Of a stretch of 64,000 nucleotides of DNA, positions 42,960 through 51,363 are shown piece after piece. Position 1 is the stretch's first letter. Every line of letters starts with the position of its first letter. The notes beneath the pieces were generated by a model, which did no database searches, was not told where the DNA came from, and worked only from the letters and a program-made list of their open reading frames with translations. The position numbers and the translations under genes are program-made. Source of the DNA: Sciscionella marina DSM 45152 (GTDB lineage: Bacteria; Actinomycetota; Actinomycetes; Mycobacteriales; Pseudonocardiaceae); assembly GCF_000379465.1 (NCBI RefSeq), contig NZ_KB905381.1, forward strand, positions 248,001 to 312,000, given 5' to 3'.

Positions 42960-43612
42960 GCACCATCAGGATCGCGGACCGTGAACTGCGCGAGGCTGCC
43001 TATCGCGCGCTGCGGGCCCTCGCGGTCTCCCACGGGGAAGCGGTGGTCGCGGCCGAACTGGTACTCGCGGCCGAACTGTTCGAGAGTGCGGGGCTTTCCC
43101 TGCTGCTGCGGGAAATCCGGCGCCTCCCGGCCGGTGCGGAATCAGTCGGGTTTGTCCGGGAAGGTGAGTATGCGGTGCTCGCCGACGAGGCCGGACGGGG
43201 GCCACTGCTGCTCGGTCCGCTCGCCGCGGAACTCGCACTGGGTACCGGAAATCCCGTGGTGCTCCAGGAAACCGGGATCGGCCCGGCCCTGGCGCACTGG
43301 ACCGCGCACACCCATGCGACACCGTTCGCCGTCGCCGTTGCCAGGCACGGGGCGGTCACCGAACGGTTCGCGGCGGGCGCGGACGGCACGCTGGTGCGCG
43401 TCCCGGTGCACGATTCGCCCGCACCGCAAGGAATCGAGTCCGGACTCGTGCTCACGGTCCCGGACGAGATCCCGGACGGCGCACGGATATCCCCGGACAC
43501 GGCAGGGGGAATCCACGTGAACGCCGCGGATTGGCGCGCGGCGACGGAGGCGGCGAGCCGATTTCTCGTCCCGGAGAACACACCCGACAACGCGGTTGGA
43601 CGACCATCATGA
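42956..43612 (+). CDS. unrecognised 218-residue protein of the ALDH-M19 operon
   Basis: No firm family. The N-terminal helical part (ADRELREAAYRALRALAVSH, GEAVVAAELVLAAELFESAG) resembles the N-terminal helices of Ldh2/YbjF-type dehydrogenases or of DUF3726 proteins, but the NAD-binding signature is absent. The middle is strand-rich with LLLGPLAAELALGTGNPVVL. ATG 42956 overlaps the dipeptidase stop, and its own stop overlaps the transporter start, both by 4 bases, so it is made in step with them and may be a subunit or partner of the 559-residue protein. Confidence 0.82.
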   Translation: MSTIRIADRELREAAYRALRALAVSHGEAVVAAELVLAAELFESAGLSLLLREIRRLPAGAESVGFVREGEYAVLADEAGRGPLLLGPLAAELALGTGNPVVLQETGIGPALAHWTAHTHATPFAVAVARHGAVTERFAAGADGTLVRVPVHDSPAPQGIESGLVLTVPDEIPDGARISPDTAGGIHVNAADWRAATEAASRFLVPENTPDNAVGRPS

Positions 43613-44949
43613 CCCTCGAAACCCGGAAGACCGGAACCCACGGTTCGCTCGACAATGCGGAACTCAACGGCTTCCACAAACGGCTGGCCCTGTTCTCCTC
43701 GGGCGGGCCGTTCCTGGACGGCTACATCCTGTCCATCATCGGGATCGCGCTCGTGCAGATCCAGCCCGCCTTCGGGATGAGCGCGCTGTGGTCCGGGCTC
43801 ATCGGCGCCTCGGCGCTGATCGGGCTTTTCCTCGGTGGCGCCGTTTTCGGCAGCGTGACCGACCGGATCGGCCGCAAGCTGATGTACACCATAGACCTCG
43901 CCGCGATCATCCTGTGCTCGGTCGCGCAGTTCTTCGTGACCAATGAGGTGGAACTGTTCGTGCTGCGGCTGCTGATCGGGATCGCGGTCGGCGCCGACTA
44001 CCCGATCGCCACAGCGCTCGTCGCGGAGTTCGCCCCGAAGGCCTGGCGGGCGCGGCTGGTCGGCGGGCTCAACGCGATGTGGTTCGTCGGGGCCACGGTG
44101 GCCGCGTTCGTCGGCTACGCGCTGCTGCACGTCGAGGACGGCTGGAAATGGATGCTGCTCTCCTCCGCGGTTCCGGCGGTGCTGATCGTCATCGCGCGCA
44201 CCAGCATCCCCGAATCACCGCGCTGGCTCGCGGCCAAGGGACGCACCGAGGAGGCGCGTGCCGTGCTGCGCAAGACCATCGGCCCGGACGCGCGGCTCGA
44301 CGATCTGCCCGAGGACCAGCCGAGCGGCGGCTCGGTGCGCGCCGTGCTCAGCAAGGGCTATCTGTCCCGGGTCGTGTTCATCTCGCTGTTCTGGACCGCG
44401 ACCGTGGTGCCGTTGTTCGCGATCTACGCCTTCGGACCGCAGATCCTTTCCCTGTTCCGGCTCGAGGACGGCAACGAGGCCAACCTCGGATCGGGGCTGA
44501 TCAACGTATTCTTCCTGGTCGGCAATGTGCTCGCGCTGCTACTCGTGGACCGGATCGGCAGGCGTCCGGTGCTCATCGGCGGATTCCTGGTTTCCGGGGC
44601 CGGGCTGCTCTATCTCGCGATCGCACCCGATGCGAGCACCCTGCTCGTGGTCGTGGCGTTCGCCGCGTACGCGGTGTTCAACGGCGGACCGTCCATTTTG
44701 GAATGGATCTACCCGAACGAATTGTTCCCCACCCAGGTGCGGGCCACCGCCGTCGGACTGTGTACCGGGATCAGCCGGATCGGAGCAGCGGTCGGCACCT
44801 TCGCCACCCCGTGGGCACTGGCCAATCTCGGGCTCTCGGCCACGATGTACATCGCGGCGGGTATCGCCCTTTCCGGGGCGCTGGCCAGCCTGCTCATGGC
44901 TCCGGAGACCAAGGGAAGGGACCTGGACGAGACCGCATCGCTGGGCTGA
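43609..44949 (+). CDS. MFS metabolite:proton symporter
   Basis: 446-residue, 12-helix transporter of the sugar/aromatic-acid porter clan: motif A GSVTDRIGRKLMY, central loop PESPRWLAAKGR, C-terminal PETKGRDLDE. The start ATG 43609 overlaps the preceding stop (ATGA). As the last gene of the operon it should import the compound degraded by the ALDH, M19 and two unknown proteins. The convergent NCS1 permease begins its stop only 5 bases beyond. Confidence 0.92.
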   Translation: MTLETRKTGTHGSLDNAELNGFHKRLALFSSGGPFLDGYILSIIGIALVQIQPAFGMSALWSGLIGASALIGLFLGGAVFGSVTDRIGRKLMYTIDLAAIILCSVAQFFVTNEVELFVLRLLIGIAVGADYPIATALVAEFAPKAWRARLVGGLNAMWFVGATVAAFVGYALLHVEDGWKWMLLSSAVPAVLIVIARTSIPESPRWLAAKGRTEEARAVLRKTIGPDARLDDLPEDQPSGGSVRAVLSKGYLSRVVFISLFWTATVVPLFAIYAFGPQILSLFRLEDGNEANLGSGLINVFFLVGNVLALLLVDRIGRRPVLIGGFLVSGAGLLYLAIAPDASTLLVVVAFAAYAVFNGGPSILEWIYPNELFPTQVRATAVGLCTGISRIGAAVGTFATPWALANLGLSATMYIAAGIALSGALASLLMAPETKGRDLDETASLG

Positions 44950-44954
44950 ACCGC

Positions 44955-46379
44955 TCAGCCGGGCGGCAGGATCGTCTCCGCGGGAGCCGCCGAACCGGTG
45001 CGCTTGGTCAGCACCCAGTACAGCACCGCGGGAATGACCAGCCCGATGATCCAGGAGATGTCCGCGCCACCGAGCGGTTCCACGAGCGGACCGGTGTAGA
45101 ACGCCGTGGACAGGAACGGAAGCTGGGCGAGCACGCCGATGATGTAGGCGGTGAGCGCGGGCATCCGCCAGCGTCCGTAGCGTCCGCCCGGATCGGAGAG
45201 CGCGGGCAGGTCGTAGCGCTCCTTCGCGATCAGGTAGTAGTCGACCAGGTTCACCGCGCTCCACGGTGTGAAGAAGGTCAGCAGGAACAACAGGAACGTG
45301 GAGAAGGAGTCCAGGAAATCGCCGCGCCCGGCGAGGGCGAGCACGGTGCCCGCGGCCATGATCGCGCTGATCCAGGTGGCCCGCGCGAACTTCGAAACCT
45401 CGCGCTGGCCGCGGAATCCGCTGATGATCGTGGTGATCGTCATGAACCCGCCGTACCCGTCGAGCACGCTGACCGTCAGCTTGCCGAAGGCGATCACGAA
45501 GTACAGCACGCCCGCCATCGCCCCGGCCCCGCCGAGCCCGACGATGTAGCCGACCTCATGACCGGTGAACGCGCCACCCGCGGCCGCCGCGGCCACCGCG
45601 CCGAAGCTCATCGCCCACTGCGCCCCGAGCACCGAACCGCCGAAGGTCCACCAGAACGTCGCCCGCGCAGAGGTGGACCGGGGCAGATAGCGCGAATAGT
45701 CCGCGACATAGGGACCGAAGGCGAGCTGCCAGGACGCGGCAAGCGAGATGGCGAGCAGGAACAGCGGGAAGTCGAATCCGCCCGGATGCAGGATGGCGGG
45801 CACATCCACGCTGGTGCACAGCCGCACCACCAGATAGAGGAAGGCCAGCGCGCCCACCACACTGGCCACCCGGCCCACCGCGTGGATCAGCCGGTAGCCG
45901 ATCACCGTCACGACGGCGGTGATCACCGCGAACAGCACGATGCCGAGCACATCGGGTGCCCCGAGCAGGCTGGCCAGCGCCTGGCCGGCGAGCACCGCCC
46001 CGCTGGCGAAGAACCCGATGTACATCAGCACCACGAGCACCAGTGGGACCGCCGCGCCGAACACACCGAACTGCGCGCGGCTGGAGATCATCTGCGGCAG
46101 GCCGAGTTTCGGTCCCTGCGCGGAATGCAGCGCCATCACCGCACCGCCGAGCGCGTTACCGATCAGCAGGCCGAGCACCGCCCAGAACGCCCCGGAACCG
46201 AACACCACCGCGAGCGCCCCGGTGACCACCGTGGTGATCTGCAGATTCGTGCCGAACCACAGGGTGAACTGGTTGACCGGCCGCCCATGCCGTTCGGCGT
46301 CCGGGACCACCCCGATCGAGCGCCGTTCGACCAGTCCACCGGAACGCACCGTGCTCGGTTCACTCGTGGCCTCGGTCAT
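44955..46379 (-). CDS. NCS1-family nucleobase/allantoin/hydantoin-type permease
   Basis: 474-residue cation symporter of the nucleobase:cation-symporter-1 family, with about 12 helices. Marks are LWFGTNLQITTVVTGALAV in helix 1, AQFGVFGAAVPLVLVVLM, and WSAVNLVDYYLIAKERYDL in helix 10-11. Cargo could be cytosine, uracil, allantoin or hydantoin. GGAGG precedes ATG 46379. It converges on the MFS gene. Its upstream region holds the palindrome at 46486, which suggests IclR- or GntR-like control. It may supply a nitrogen substrate to the neighbouring M19 operon, but it is not part of that transcript. Confidence 0.92.
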   Translation of the reverse strand: MTEATSEPSTVRSGGLVERRSIGVVPDAERHGRPVNQFTLWFGTNLQITTVVTGALAVVFGSGAFWAVLGLLIGNALGGAVMALHSAQGPKLGLPQMISSRAQFGVFGAAVPLVLVVLMYIGFFASGAVLAGQALASLLGAPDVLGIVLFAVITAVVTVIGYRLIHAVGRVASVVGALAFLYLVVRLCTSVDVPAILHPGGFDFPLFLLAISLAASWQLAFGPYVADYSRYLPRSTSARATFWWTFGGSVLGAQWAMSFGAVAAAAAGGAFTGHEVGYIVGLGGAGAMAGVLYFVIAFGKLTVSVLDGYGGFMTITTIISGFRGQREVSKFARATWISAIMAAGTVLALAGRGDFLDSFSTFLLFLLTFFTPWSAVNLVDYYLIAKERYDLPALSDPGGRYGRWRMPALTAYIIGVLAQLPFLSTAFYTGPLVEPLGGADISWIIGLVIPAVLYWVLTKRTGSAAPAETILPPG

Positions 46380-46485
46380 CCACACCTCCGTTGGTCGCTC
46401 GATCCCCGCCACAGCATCGGATGCGGCTCACCGGTCTGCCAGTGCCCGGATTCCGAAGCAGTCTCGGATACCAGACCTGGATCCT

Positions 46486-46502
46486 GTTCCGTGGTACGGA
46501 AC
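46486..46502. promoter_or_regulatory. 17-bp palindrome GTTCCGTGGTACGGAAC before the NCS1 permease
   Basis: Perfect 7+7 dyad with a 3-base centre, 107 bases upstream of the permease start. TTCCG-N5-CGGAA symmetry is the style of IclR-family sites; no such regulator is encoded nearby. Confidence 0.55.
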
Positions 46503-47183
46503 GCGAGCTTGTCGTCGCCGAGCGTGCGGAACAGGATGTCCCGACGAGGAGCGACTCATGATCGTGTGACCCGCAGACAGCGCACCGCGTGCAGCGGTCA
46601 TGCACCGCGATACCGCACGGACATGAGTCAGGATCGGAATACCGGCCGAGGGCGTTCGAACGCAGCGCGGCGGAGCTCACCGAACGAGGCACGGACGTGG
46701 CGCTGCCGGTCCCGCTCTGGGAATCCCTGACGGCGCGGTTATCTGCGACCGGAAACCCCGGAACGACTGGTACACCGGCGAATCTGGCTTGTCCCGGGAC
46801 AGGGTGACGCGCGCGGGCGGATCGCGTGAAGCCATCCGGGCGAGGCCGACCTGACCGGCTGGTGGTTTCTCTGGCACGCCCTGCGCGGCAGGCTCACCGA
46901 GCACGAATGTTGTAGGAACAGCGCGGTGTACGGGATGGAGCGGGACGGGGAGCGCATGGTGTGAACGGGGCGGGAGAGGCGCTGCGGGACGTGCTCGCCA
47001 TTGAGGACCTGGCGGGCGCGTACCCGGACTGGCGCGAGCTGAGCGCGCGCTACCGGTGAGTGCGCAACCTCGAGGCGGCCCGGCTCGTCGCGCTCCGCCG
47101 CAGGCTCGGGCGGTGCTCGACGGCACCGCGCAGTACCTGTATCCCTGGATCTCCGCCACCGTTCGGTGATCCGGAAAGCCGTT
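46503..47183. other. gene-poor stretch with possible decayed coding sequence
   Basis: About 680 bases between the permease promoter and LysR. Plus-strand fragments read protein-like in shifting frames: LTGWWFLWHALRGRLTEHE (about 46853-46910), ALRDVLAIEDLAGAYPDWRE (about 46981-47040) and RNLEAARLVALRRRLG (about 47063-47110). They look like one gene broken by stops and frameshifts, but the family was not recognised. No intact gene, RNA or mobile element is supported. Confidence 0.4.
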
Positions 47184-48026
47184 TCAGGAGTCCGCGGCCC
47201 CGGCAAGCAGTCCGGCGAGTTCGGCCGCCCGCGGACGGCACTGGATGTAGAGCTTGCGGTGCAGTGGTGGGAGAAGCGGGCGCAGCGCGATACCGTCCGG
47301 CAGCTGCCCGGGCACCGCGAGGGCAGGGACGATCGCGGCGGTGATGCCCGCGGCGACCATGGTGAGCACGGTAGGGATGTCGCGCACGGTGTGTTCGGGA
47401 TGCCAGTGCGCGCCACCCTCGGCGAACCAGGCGGCGAGCAGCGGACCACAGGTGCCGCCGGGATCGGCGATTCCCGCGGACTCGAGGCGTACCGCGGGGA
47501 TCCCGGAGCATGCGGCCAGCGGATGGTTCTCCGGGACGGCGGCGAGGAACCGGTCGGTGATGATCCGGGGCTCCGGTCCGATCGGGACGGTGCTGATCGC
47601 GAGGTCGATGGTGTCGGCGGCCAGCCATTCGGCCAGTTCGTCGTCCTCTCCGCGCACGGCGAGGATCTCGCGACGCGGCGAACGTCTGCGCAGTTCGGTG
47701 AGCGCGGCGGGCAGCAGCCGGGGATGCGCACTCGCGACGGCACCGGCCCGCAGCGGGGGTTCGTCGGCGTCCGCTCGGAGTTCCTGGATTGCGCGCAGCC
47801 CGTGGAGGACGGTTTCGCCGTGTCCGGCGACGGTGCGCCCAAGCGCGGTGAGCTCGGCACCCTCGGCCCCGCGGTGCAGGAGCGGGGCACCGAGTCGGCG
47901 TTCGAACGCGGCGATGGTCCGGCTCACCCCGGACTGGCTCAGGTGCAGCGCCTCGGCGGCCCGGGTGAAGTTGCCGTGCTCGGCCACCGTGAGCAGTGCC
48001 CGGATGTGCGCGATGGTGACGTCCAC
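47184..48026 (-). CDS. LysR-family transcriptional regulator
   Basis: 280-residue LysR protein: HTH NFTRAAEALHLSQSGVSRTIAAFERRLG, then an effector domain of the GbpR/CynR kind with PVGIT-like GITAAIVPALAVPG near the C-terminus. GTG 48026 is chosen over ATG 48047 because a perfect palindrome overlaps the latter. It is divergent from the EamA-MFS gene and likely its regulator, a common arrangement for EamA exporters. Confidence 0.9.
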   Translation of the reverse strand: MDVTIAHIRALLTVAEHGNFTRAAEALHLSQSGVSRTIAAFERRLGAPLLHRGAEGAELTALGRTVAGHGETVLHGLRAIQELRADADEPPLRAGAVASAHPRLLPAALTELRRRSPRREILAVRGEDDELAEWLAADTIDLAISTVPIGPEPRIITDRFLAAVPENHPLAACSGIPAVRLESAGIADPGGTCGPLLAAWFAEGGAHWHPEHTVRDIPTVLTMVAAGITAAIVPALAVPGQLPDGIALRPLLPPLHRKLYIQCRPRAAELAGLLAGAADS

Positions 48027-48044
48027 TTGGTCATGATCGCAGCG

Positions 48045-48057
48045 CATACCGGGTATG
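48045..48057. promoter_or_regulatory. 13-bp palindrome CATACCGGGTATG in a divergent LysR/exporter space
   Basis: Perfect dyad centred 26 bases from the LysR GTG and 55 from the exporter GTG. Being symmetric it creates an ATG on each strand, which would give false starts for both genes; a LysR operator is the simpler reading. Confidence 0.55.
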
Positions 48058-48105
48058 ACGAGGATTCCTTGGACACCGGCGCGCTGCCCGGCGAGGCTGC
48101 CCGGT

Positions 48106-50448
48106 GTGCGTGTGTTCGCCGGTCTCGCCGGACTGTGGTTGTGCTGGGGCACCTCGCTTCCGGCAATGCGGATCCTGGCGGGTGCGGTTCCCGTGCTGCT
48201 CGGCATGGGCGCGGTATTCCTGACCGCGGCGCTGGTGCTGCTCGCTGCGCGGCCGGCAGTGCTGCGCGGAATCGGAGCCCGGGCGATCGGCAGGTGCGCC
48301 GTGACCGGACTGCTGCTGCTCGGTGCGCAGGGCGCGGTGGCGGTTGCGGAGCGGGAGGTCCCGGCCAGCAGCGCGGCCCTGCTCGTCGCGGCGGTCCCGC
48401 TGTGGGTAACGGTGTTGCGCCTGCTCCGCGGGCACCGGACGGGGTGCGCGGGCCTGGTCCGGTTGCTGCTCGGTTTCGCCGGGGTCGGTGTCGTGCTGTA
48501 CGCGAGCCAGGGCACCGGTTCCGGGGTGTCCGCCTGGACCCTCCTCGTGGTGGCGGCCGCGGTGGCCTGGGCGGGTGGCACGGTGCTCGCCGCGAGCACG
48601 CCGACCGGTCCGCTCGCGGCCACGGTCCTGCAGTTGGTTACCGGCGGGATCGCGCTGCTGGTGCTCGGCTGTGTTTGCGGGGAACCGGCCGCCCTGCCCT
48701 GGGTACGCGCCGAAGACCTGCTTGCCCCGCTCTATCTGGTGCTCGTGGACTCGCTCGCCGGGTTCGCGCTCTACAACCGGCTGCTGCGAGTCGCCCCGGT
48801 ATCGCTGGTCAGCACTTACGCCTACGTGGTTCCGCTGGTGGGGTACGCGGCCGGGGTACTGGTGCTCGGTGAGCCCTTCCATCCCCTGGTGCTCGCCGGT
48901 GCCGTGCTGGTTCTCGGCTGCGTCGCTGGTGAGGTGCGGGCCGGGGCGCTGCGTCGACGGATCGGAGCTTGGTGTAGACCTGTGGGGGCACGACGACGCG
49001 AAGGGGTGGATACGTCGATGGTTGAGACGGTCCAAAAAGGAGAAACCGGACGTCGCGGAAAGGCCATCGGTATTTCGATAGCCGCCGCGGTCGGTGGTTT
49101 TCTCTTCGGTTTCGATTCCTCGGTGATCAACGGGGCTGTCGATGCGCTCGGCGCGCACTTCCAGCTCGGTTCGTTCCTCTCCGGATTCGTGGTCTCGATC
49201 GCCCTGCTCGGCTGCGCGGTCGGCGCCTGGTACGCGGGGCGGCTCGCGGACAGCTGGGGCAGGCGGCGGGTGATGGTGCTCGGCGCCGCCATGTTCGTGA
49301 TCAGCTCGGTCGGCTCGGCGCTCGCGTTCTCGGTGCCCGACCTGCTGGTGTGGCGGGTTATCGGCGGACTCGGGATCGGGATCGCCTCGGTGATCGCGCC
49401 TGCCTACATCTCCGAGGTGGCACCCGCGGCCGGTCGCGGAGCGCTCGGCTCGCTGCAGCAGCTGGCGATCACGATCGGCCAGCTCGTGGTGCTCAGCTCC
49501 AACAAGGGGCTCGCGGGCGCGGCGGGCGGAGCATCCCAGGAACTGTGGCTCGGCATGCCCGCCTGGCGCTGGATGTTCCTCGTCGGCGTGGTTCCCGCTC
49601 TCGTGTACGGGCTGCTCGCCTACCTGATCCCGGAATCGCCCCGGTTCCTCGTGCTCAAGGGCAAGCTCGGTGAGGCGGCCACGGTGCTCGGCAGGGTCAC
49701 CGGGGAAGCCGCCCCGGAAGCGAAGGCCAAGGAGATCGCCGAGACGCTGCGCAACGAACACCGCAGTACCTTCCGCGACATTCGCGGCGCCCGGTTCGGC
49801 CTGCACCCGCTGGTCTGGGTCGGCATCATCATGGCCGCGTTCCAGCAGCTCGTCGGCATCAACGCGATCTTCTACTACTCCACGACGCTGTGGAAATCGG
49901 TCGGGTTCAGCGAATCCGACTCGTTCACCACCTCGGTGATCACCGCGGGCGTGAACGTGGTGATGACCGTGGTCTCCATGCTCTTCGTGGACCGGATCGG
50001 GCGGCGCAAACTGCTCACGATCGGCTCGCTCGGCATGTTCGCCTCGCTGCTGCTGACCGCGATCGCCTTCTCCCAGCAGATGGGCAGCGGTTCCGATGTC
50101 TCGCTTCCGGGTGTCGCTGGACCGCTCGCGCTCATCGGGGCCAACGCCTTCGTGGTGTTCTTCGCGCTCTCCTGGGGCCCGATCCTGTGGATCATGCTCG
50201 CCGAGATGTTCCCGAACCGGATGCGTGCCATGGCCCTGGCGATCGGGACCGCGGCGAACTGGATCTTCAACTTCATCGTCACCTTCGCCTTCGAGCCGAT
50301 GACCAGCGAGGTCGGCCTTTCCTGGCTTTACGGCGCGTTCGCCTTCTTCGCGCTGCTCTCGTTCTTCTTCGTGCTGCGCAAGGTTCCGGAGACCAAACAG
50401 CGCGAACTGGAATCCATGACCGGCGAGACATACCAGCGCACCGGGTGA
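48106..50448 (+). CDS. EamA-type exporter fused in frame to an MFS sugar porter
   Basis: Single open frame of 780 codons. Residues 1 to about 290 are a ten-helix EamA/DMT exporter (GLAGLWLCWGTSLPAMRIL, then the second repeat WTLLVVAAAVAWAGGTVLAAS and STYAYVVPLVGYAAGVLVLGEP). After a basic linker (LRRRIGAWCRPVGARRREG) a complete 12-helix sugar porter follows. No stop codon separates them. Either a true 22-helix fusion is made or the EamA stop was lost and the second protein is still started separately at 49018. A TAG in the +1 frame at the linker (TGTAGA, 48973-48978) fits loss of the stop by a small indel. GTG 48106 is preferred to ATG 48055, which lies in the palindrome. Confidence 0.75.
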   Translation: MRVFAGLAGLWLCWGTSLPAMRILAGAVPVLLGMGAVFLTAALVLLAARPAVLRGIGARAIGRCAVTGLLLLGAQGAVAVAEREVPASSAALLVAAVPLWVTVLRLLRGHRTGCAGLVRLLLGFAGVGVVLYASQGTGSGVSAWTLLVVAAAVAWAGGTVLAASTPTGPLAATVLQLVTGGIALLVLGCVCGEPAALPWVRAEDLLAPLYLVLVDSLAGFALYNRLLRVAPVSLVSTYAYVVPLVGYAAGVLVLGEPFHPLVLAGAVLVLGCVAGEVRAGALRRRIGAWCRPVGARRREGVDTSMVETVQKGETGRRGKAIGISIAAAVGGFLFGFDSSVINGAVDALGAHFQLGSFLSGFVVSIALLGCAVGAWYAGRLADSWGRRRVMVLGAAMFVISSVGSALAFSVPDLLVWRVIGGLGIGIASVIAPAYISEVAPAAGRGALGSLQQLAITIGQLVVLSSNKGLAGAAGGASQELWLGMPAWRWMFLVGVVPALVYGLLAYLIPESPRFLVLKGKLGEAATVLGRVTGEAAPEAKAKEIAETLRNEHRSTFRDIRGARFGLHPLVWVGIIMAAFQQLVGINAIFYYSTTLWKSVGFSESDSFTTSVITAGVNVVMTVVSMLFVDRIGRRKLLTIGSLGMFASLLLTAIAFSQQMGSGSDVSLPGVAGPLALIGANAFVVFFALSWGPILWIMLAEMFPNRMRAMALAIGTAANWIFNFIVTFAFEPMTSEVGLSWLYGAFAFFALLSFFFVLRKVPETKQRELESMTGETYQRTG
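49018..50448 (+). CDS. MFS sugar porter, alternative separate start within the fused frame
   Basis: 476-residue sugar:proton symporter if translated alone. Typical start region MVETVQKGETGRRGKAIGIS leads into helix 1 (AAAVGGFLFGFDSSVINGAV). Family motifs: GRLADSWGRRRVM, PESPRFLVLKGK, FQQLVGINAIFYYS, and PETKQRELESM at the end. AAGGGG at 49001-49006 lies 11 bases before ATG 49018 and supports independent initiation. It imports a sugar or polyol. The full family length is present from here, which is why this entry is listed beside the fusion. Confidence 0.8.
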   Translation: MVETVQKGETGRRGKAIGISIAAAVGGFLFGFDSSVINGAVDALGAHFQLGSFLSGFVVSIALLGCAVGAWYAGRLADSWGRRRVMVLGAAMFVISSVGSALAFSVPDLLVWRVIGGLGIGIASVIAPAYISEVAPAAGRGALGSLQQLAITIGQLVVLSSNKGLAGAAGGASQELWLGMPAWRWMFLVGVVPALVYGLLAYLIPESPRFLVLKGKLGEAATVLGRVTGEAAPEAKAKEIAETLRNEHRSTFRDIRGARFGLHPLVWVGIIMAAFQQLVGINAIFYYSTTLWKSVGFSESDSFTTSVITAGVNVVMTVVSMLFVDRIGRRKLLTIGSLGMFASLLLTAIAFSQQMGSGSDVSLPGVAGPLALIGANAFVVFFALSWGPILWIMLAEMFPNRMRAMALAIGTAANWIFNFIVTFAFEPMTSEVGLSWLYGAFAFFALLSFFFVLRKVPETKQRELESMTGETYQRTG

Positions 50449-50469
50449 CGGCCGTCGGGCATCGGGAGC

Positions 50470-51354
50470 TCAGGCGCGTAGTGCGTCGAGCACGGTTCTG
50501 ATCAGCGGATGCCCTTCGCGGCCGCGTTCCACGGCGGCGAACACCCGGCGTTCCGGCGGATTCGGGGAGACCGGGCGCACCGCGACCGGGTAGCCGGTGC
50601 CGATCGCGGTGCGCGGCACGAGCGCGACCCCGGCACCCGCGGCGACCAGCGCGGTGACCGCGTGGAAATCGTCGCAGGAGTGGGTGATCCGTGGCAGGAA
50701 ACCCGCGTGCTCGCAACAGGTCTGGGCGACCGCGCGGCACGGGTTGTCCGGAAGCGGGGCGATCCATTCCTCTTCACGCAGTGCCTCGACGGCGATCCGC
50801 TCCCCGGCCGCGAGCGGGTGCCCGGGCGGTAGCACGGCATCGAAGGGTTCGGCGTACAGCGAAAATCTGGTCAGCCGGGCGCTGTCGATCTGTGCGGTGG
50901 CGCGGTACTCCATGGAGATCGCGATGTCGATCTGCCCGGACAGCAGTTGCAGCAGGCTGGTGTGCGCCTCGGCATCGTGCACCACGATCCGCACCCCTGG
51001 GGTGTGCTGCCGCAATGTTCCGATGGCGTTTGCGACGACCTGGGTGATCGCGGAAGCGAACGAGGCGAGGTGCACGGTACCGATGGTGCCCTCGGCGCAG
51101 GCGGCGAGTGTCGCCTCGGCGCGTTCCAGTTCGGCGAGCACCGCCTTGGCGTGTTCGGCGAGCAGTTCCCCGGCCGCGGTCAGCTGCACCCGCCGCCCGT
51201 GCCTGGACAGCAGCGCCTGACCCGCCTCGTGTTCCAGCGCACCGAGCTGCTGGGACACCGCGGACGGGGTCAGATGCAGCGCCTCGGCGGCCGCGCGCAC
51301 CGTGCCGTGGTCGGCGAGGGCGCGCAGCACCTGGAGCCTTCGGGGGTCGATCAC
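50470..51354 (-). CDS. LysR-family transcriptional regulator downstream of kbl
   Basis: 294-residue LysR: the opening MIDPRRLQVLRALADHGTVR leads to HTH AAAEALHLTPSAVSQQLGALEHEAG, and the effector domain follows. GTG 51354 is the start. It lies 9 bases downstream of kbl on the same strand, so it is probably co-transcribed with tdh-kbl and may regulate them or another target. The sugar-porter gene converges on it with 21 bases between. Confidence 0.9.
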   Translation of the reverse strand: MIDPRRLQVLRALADHGTVRAAAEALHLTPSAVSQQLGALEHEAGQALLSRHGRRVQLTAAGELLAEHAKAVLAELERAEATLAACAEGTIGTVHLASFASAITQVVANAIGTLRQHTPGVRIVVHDAEAHTSLLQLLSGQIDIAISMEYRATAQIDSARLTRFSLYAEPFDAVLPPGHPLAAGERIAVEALREEEWIAPLPDNPCRAVAQTCCEHAGFLPRITHSCDDFHAVTALVAAGAGVALVPRTAIGTGYPVAVRPVSPNPPERRVFAAVERGREGHPLIRTVLDALRA

Positions 51355-51363
51355 CCGGCGATG

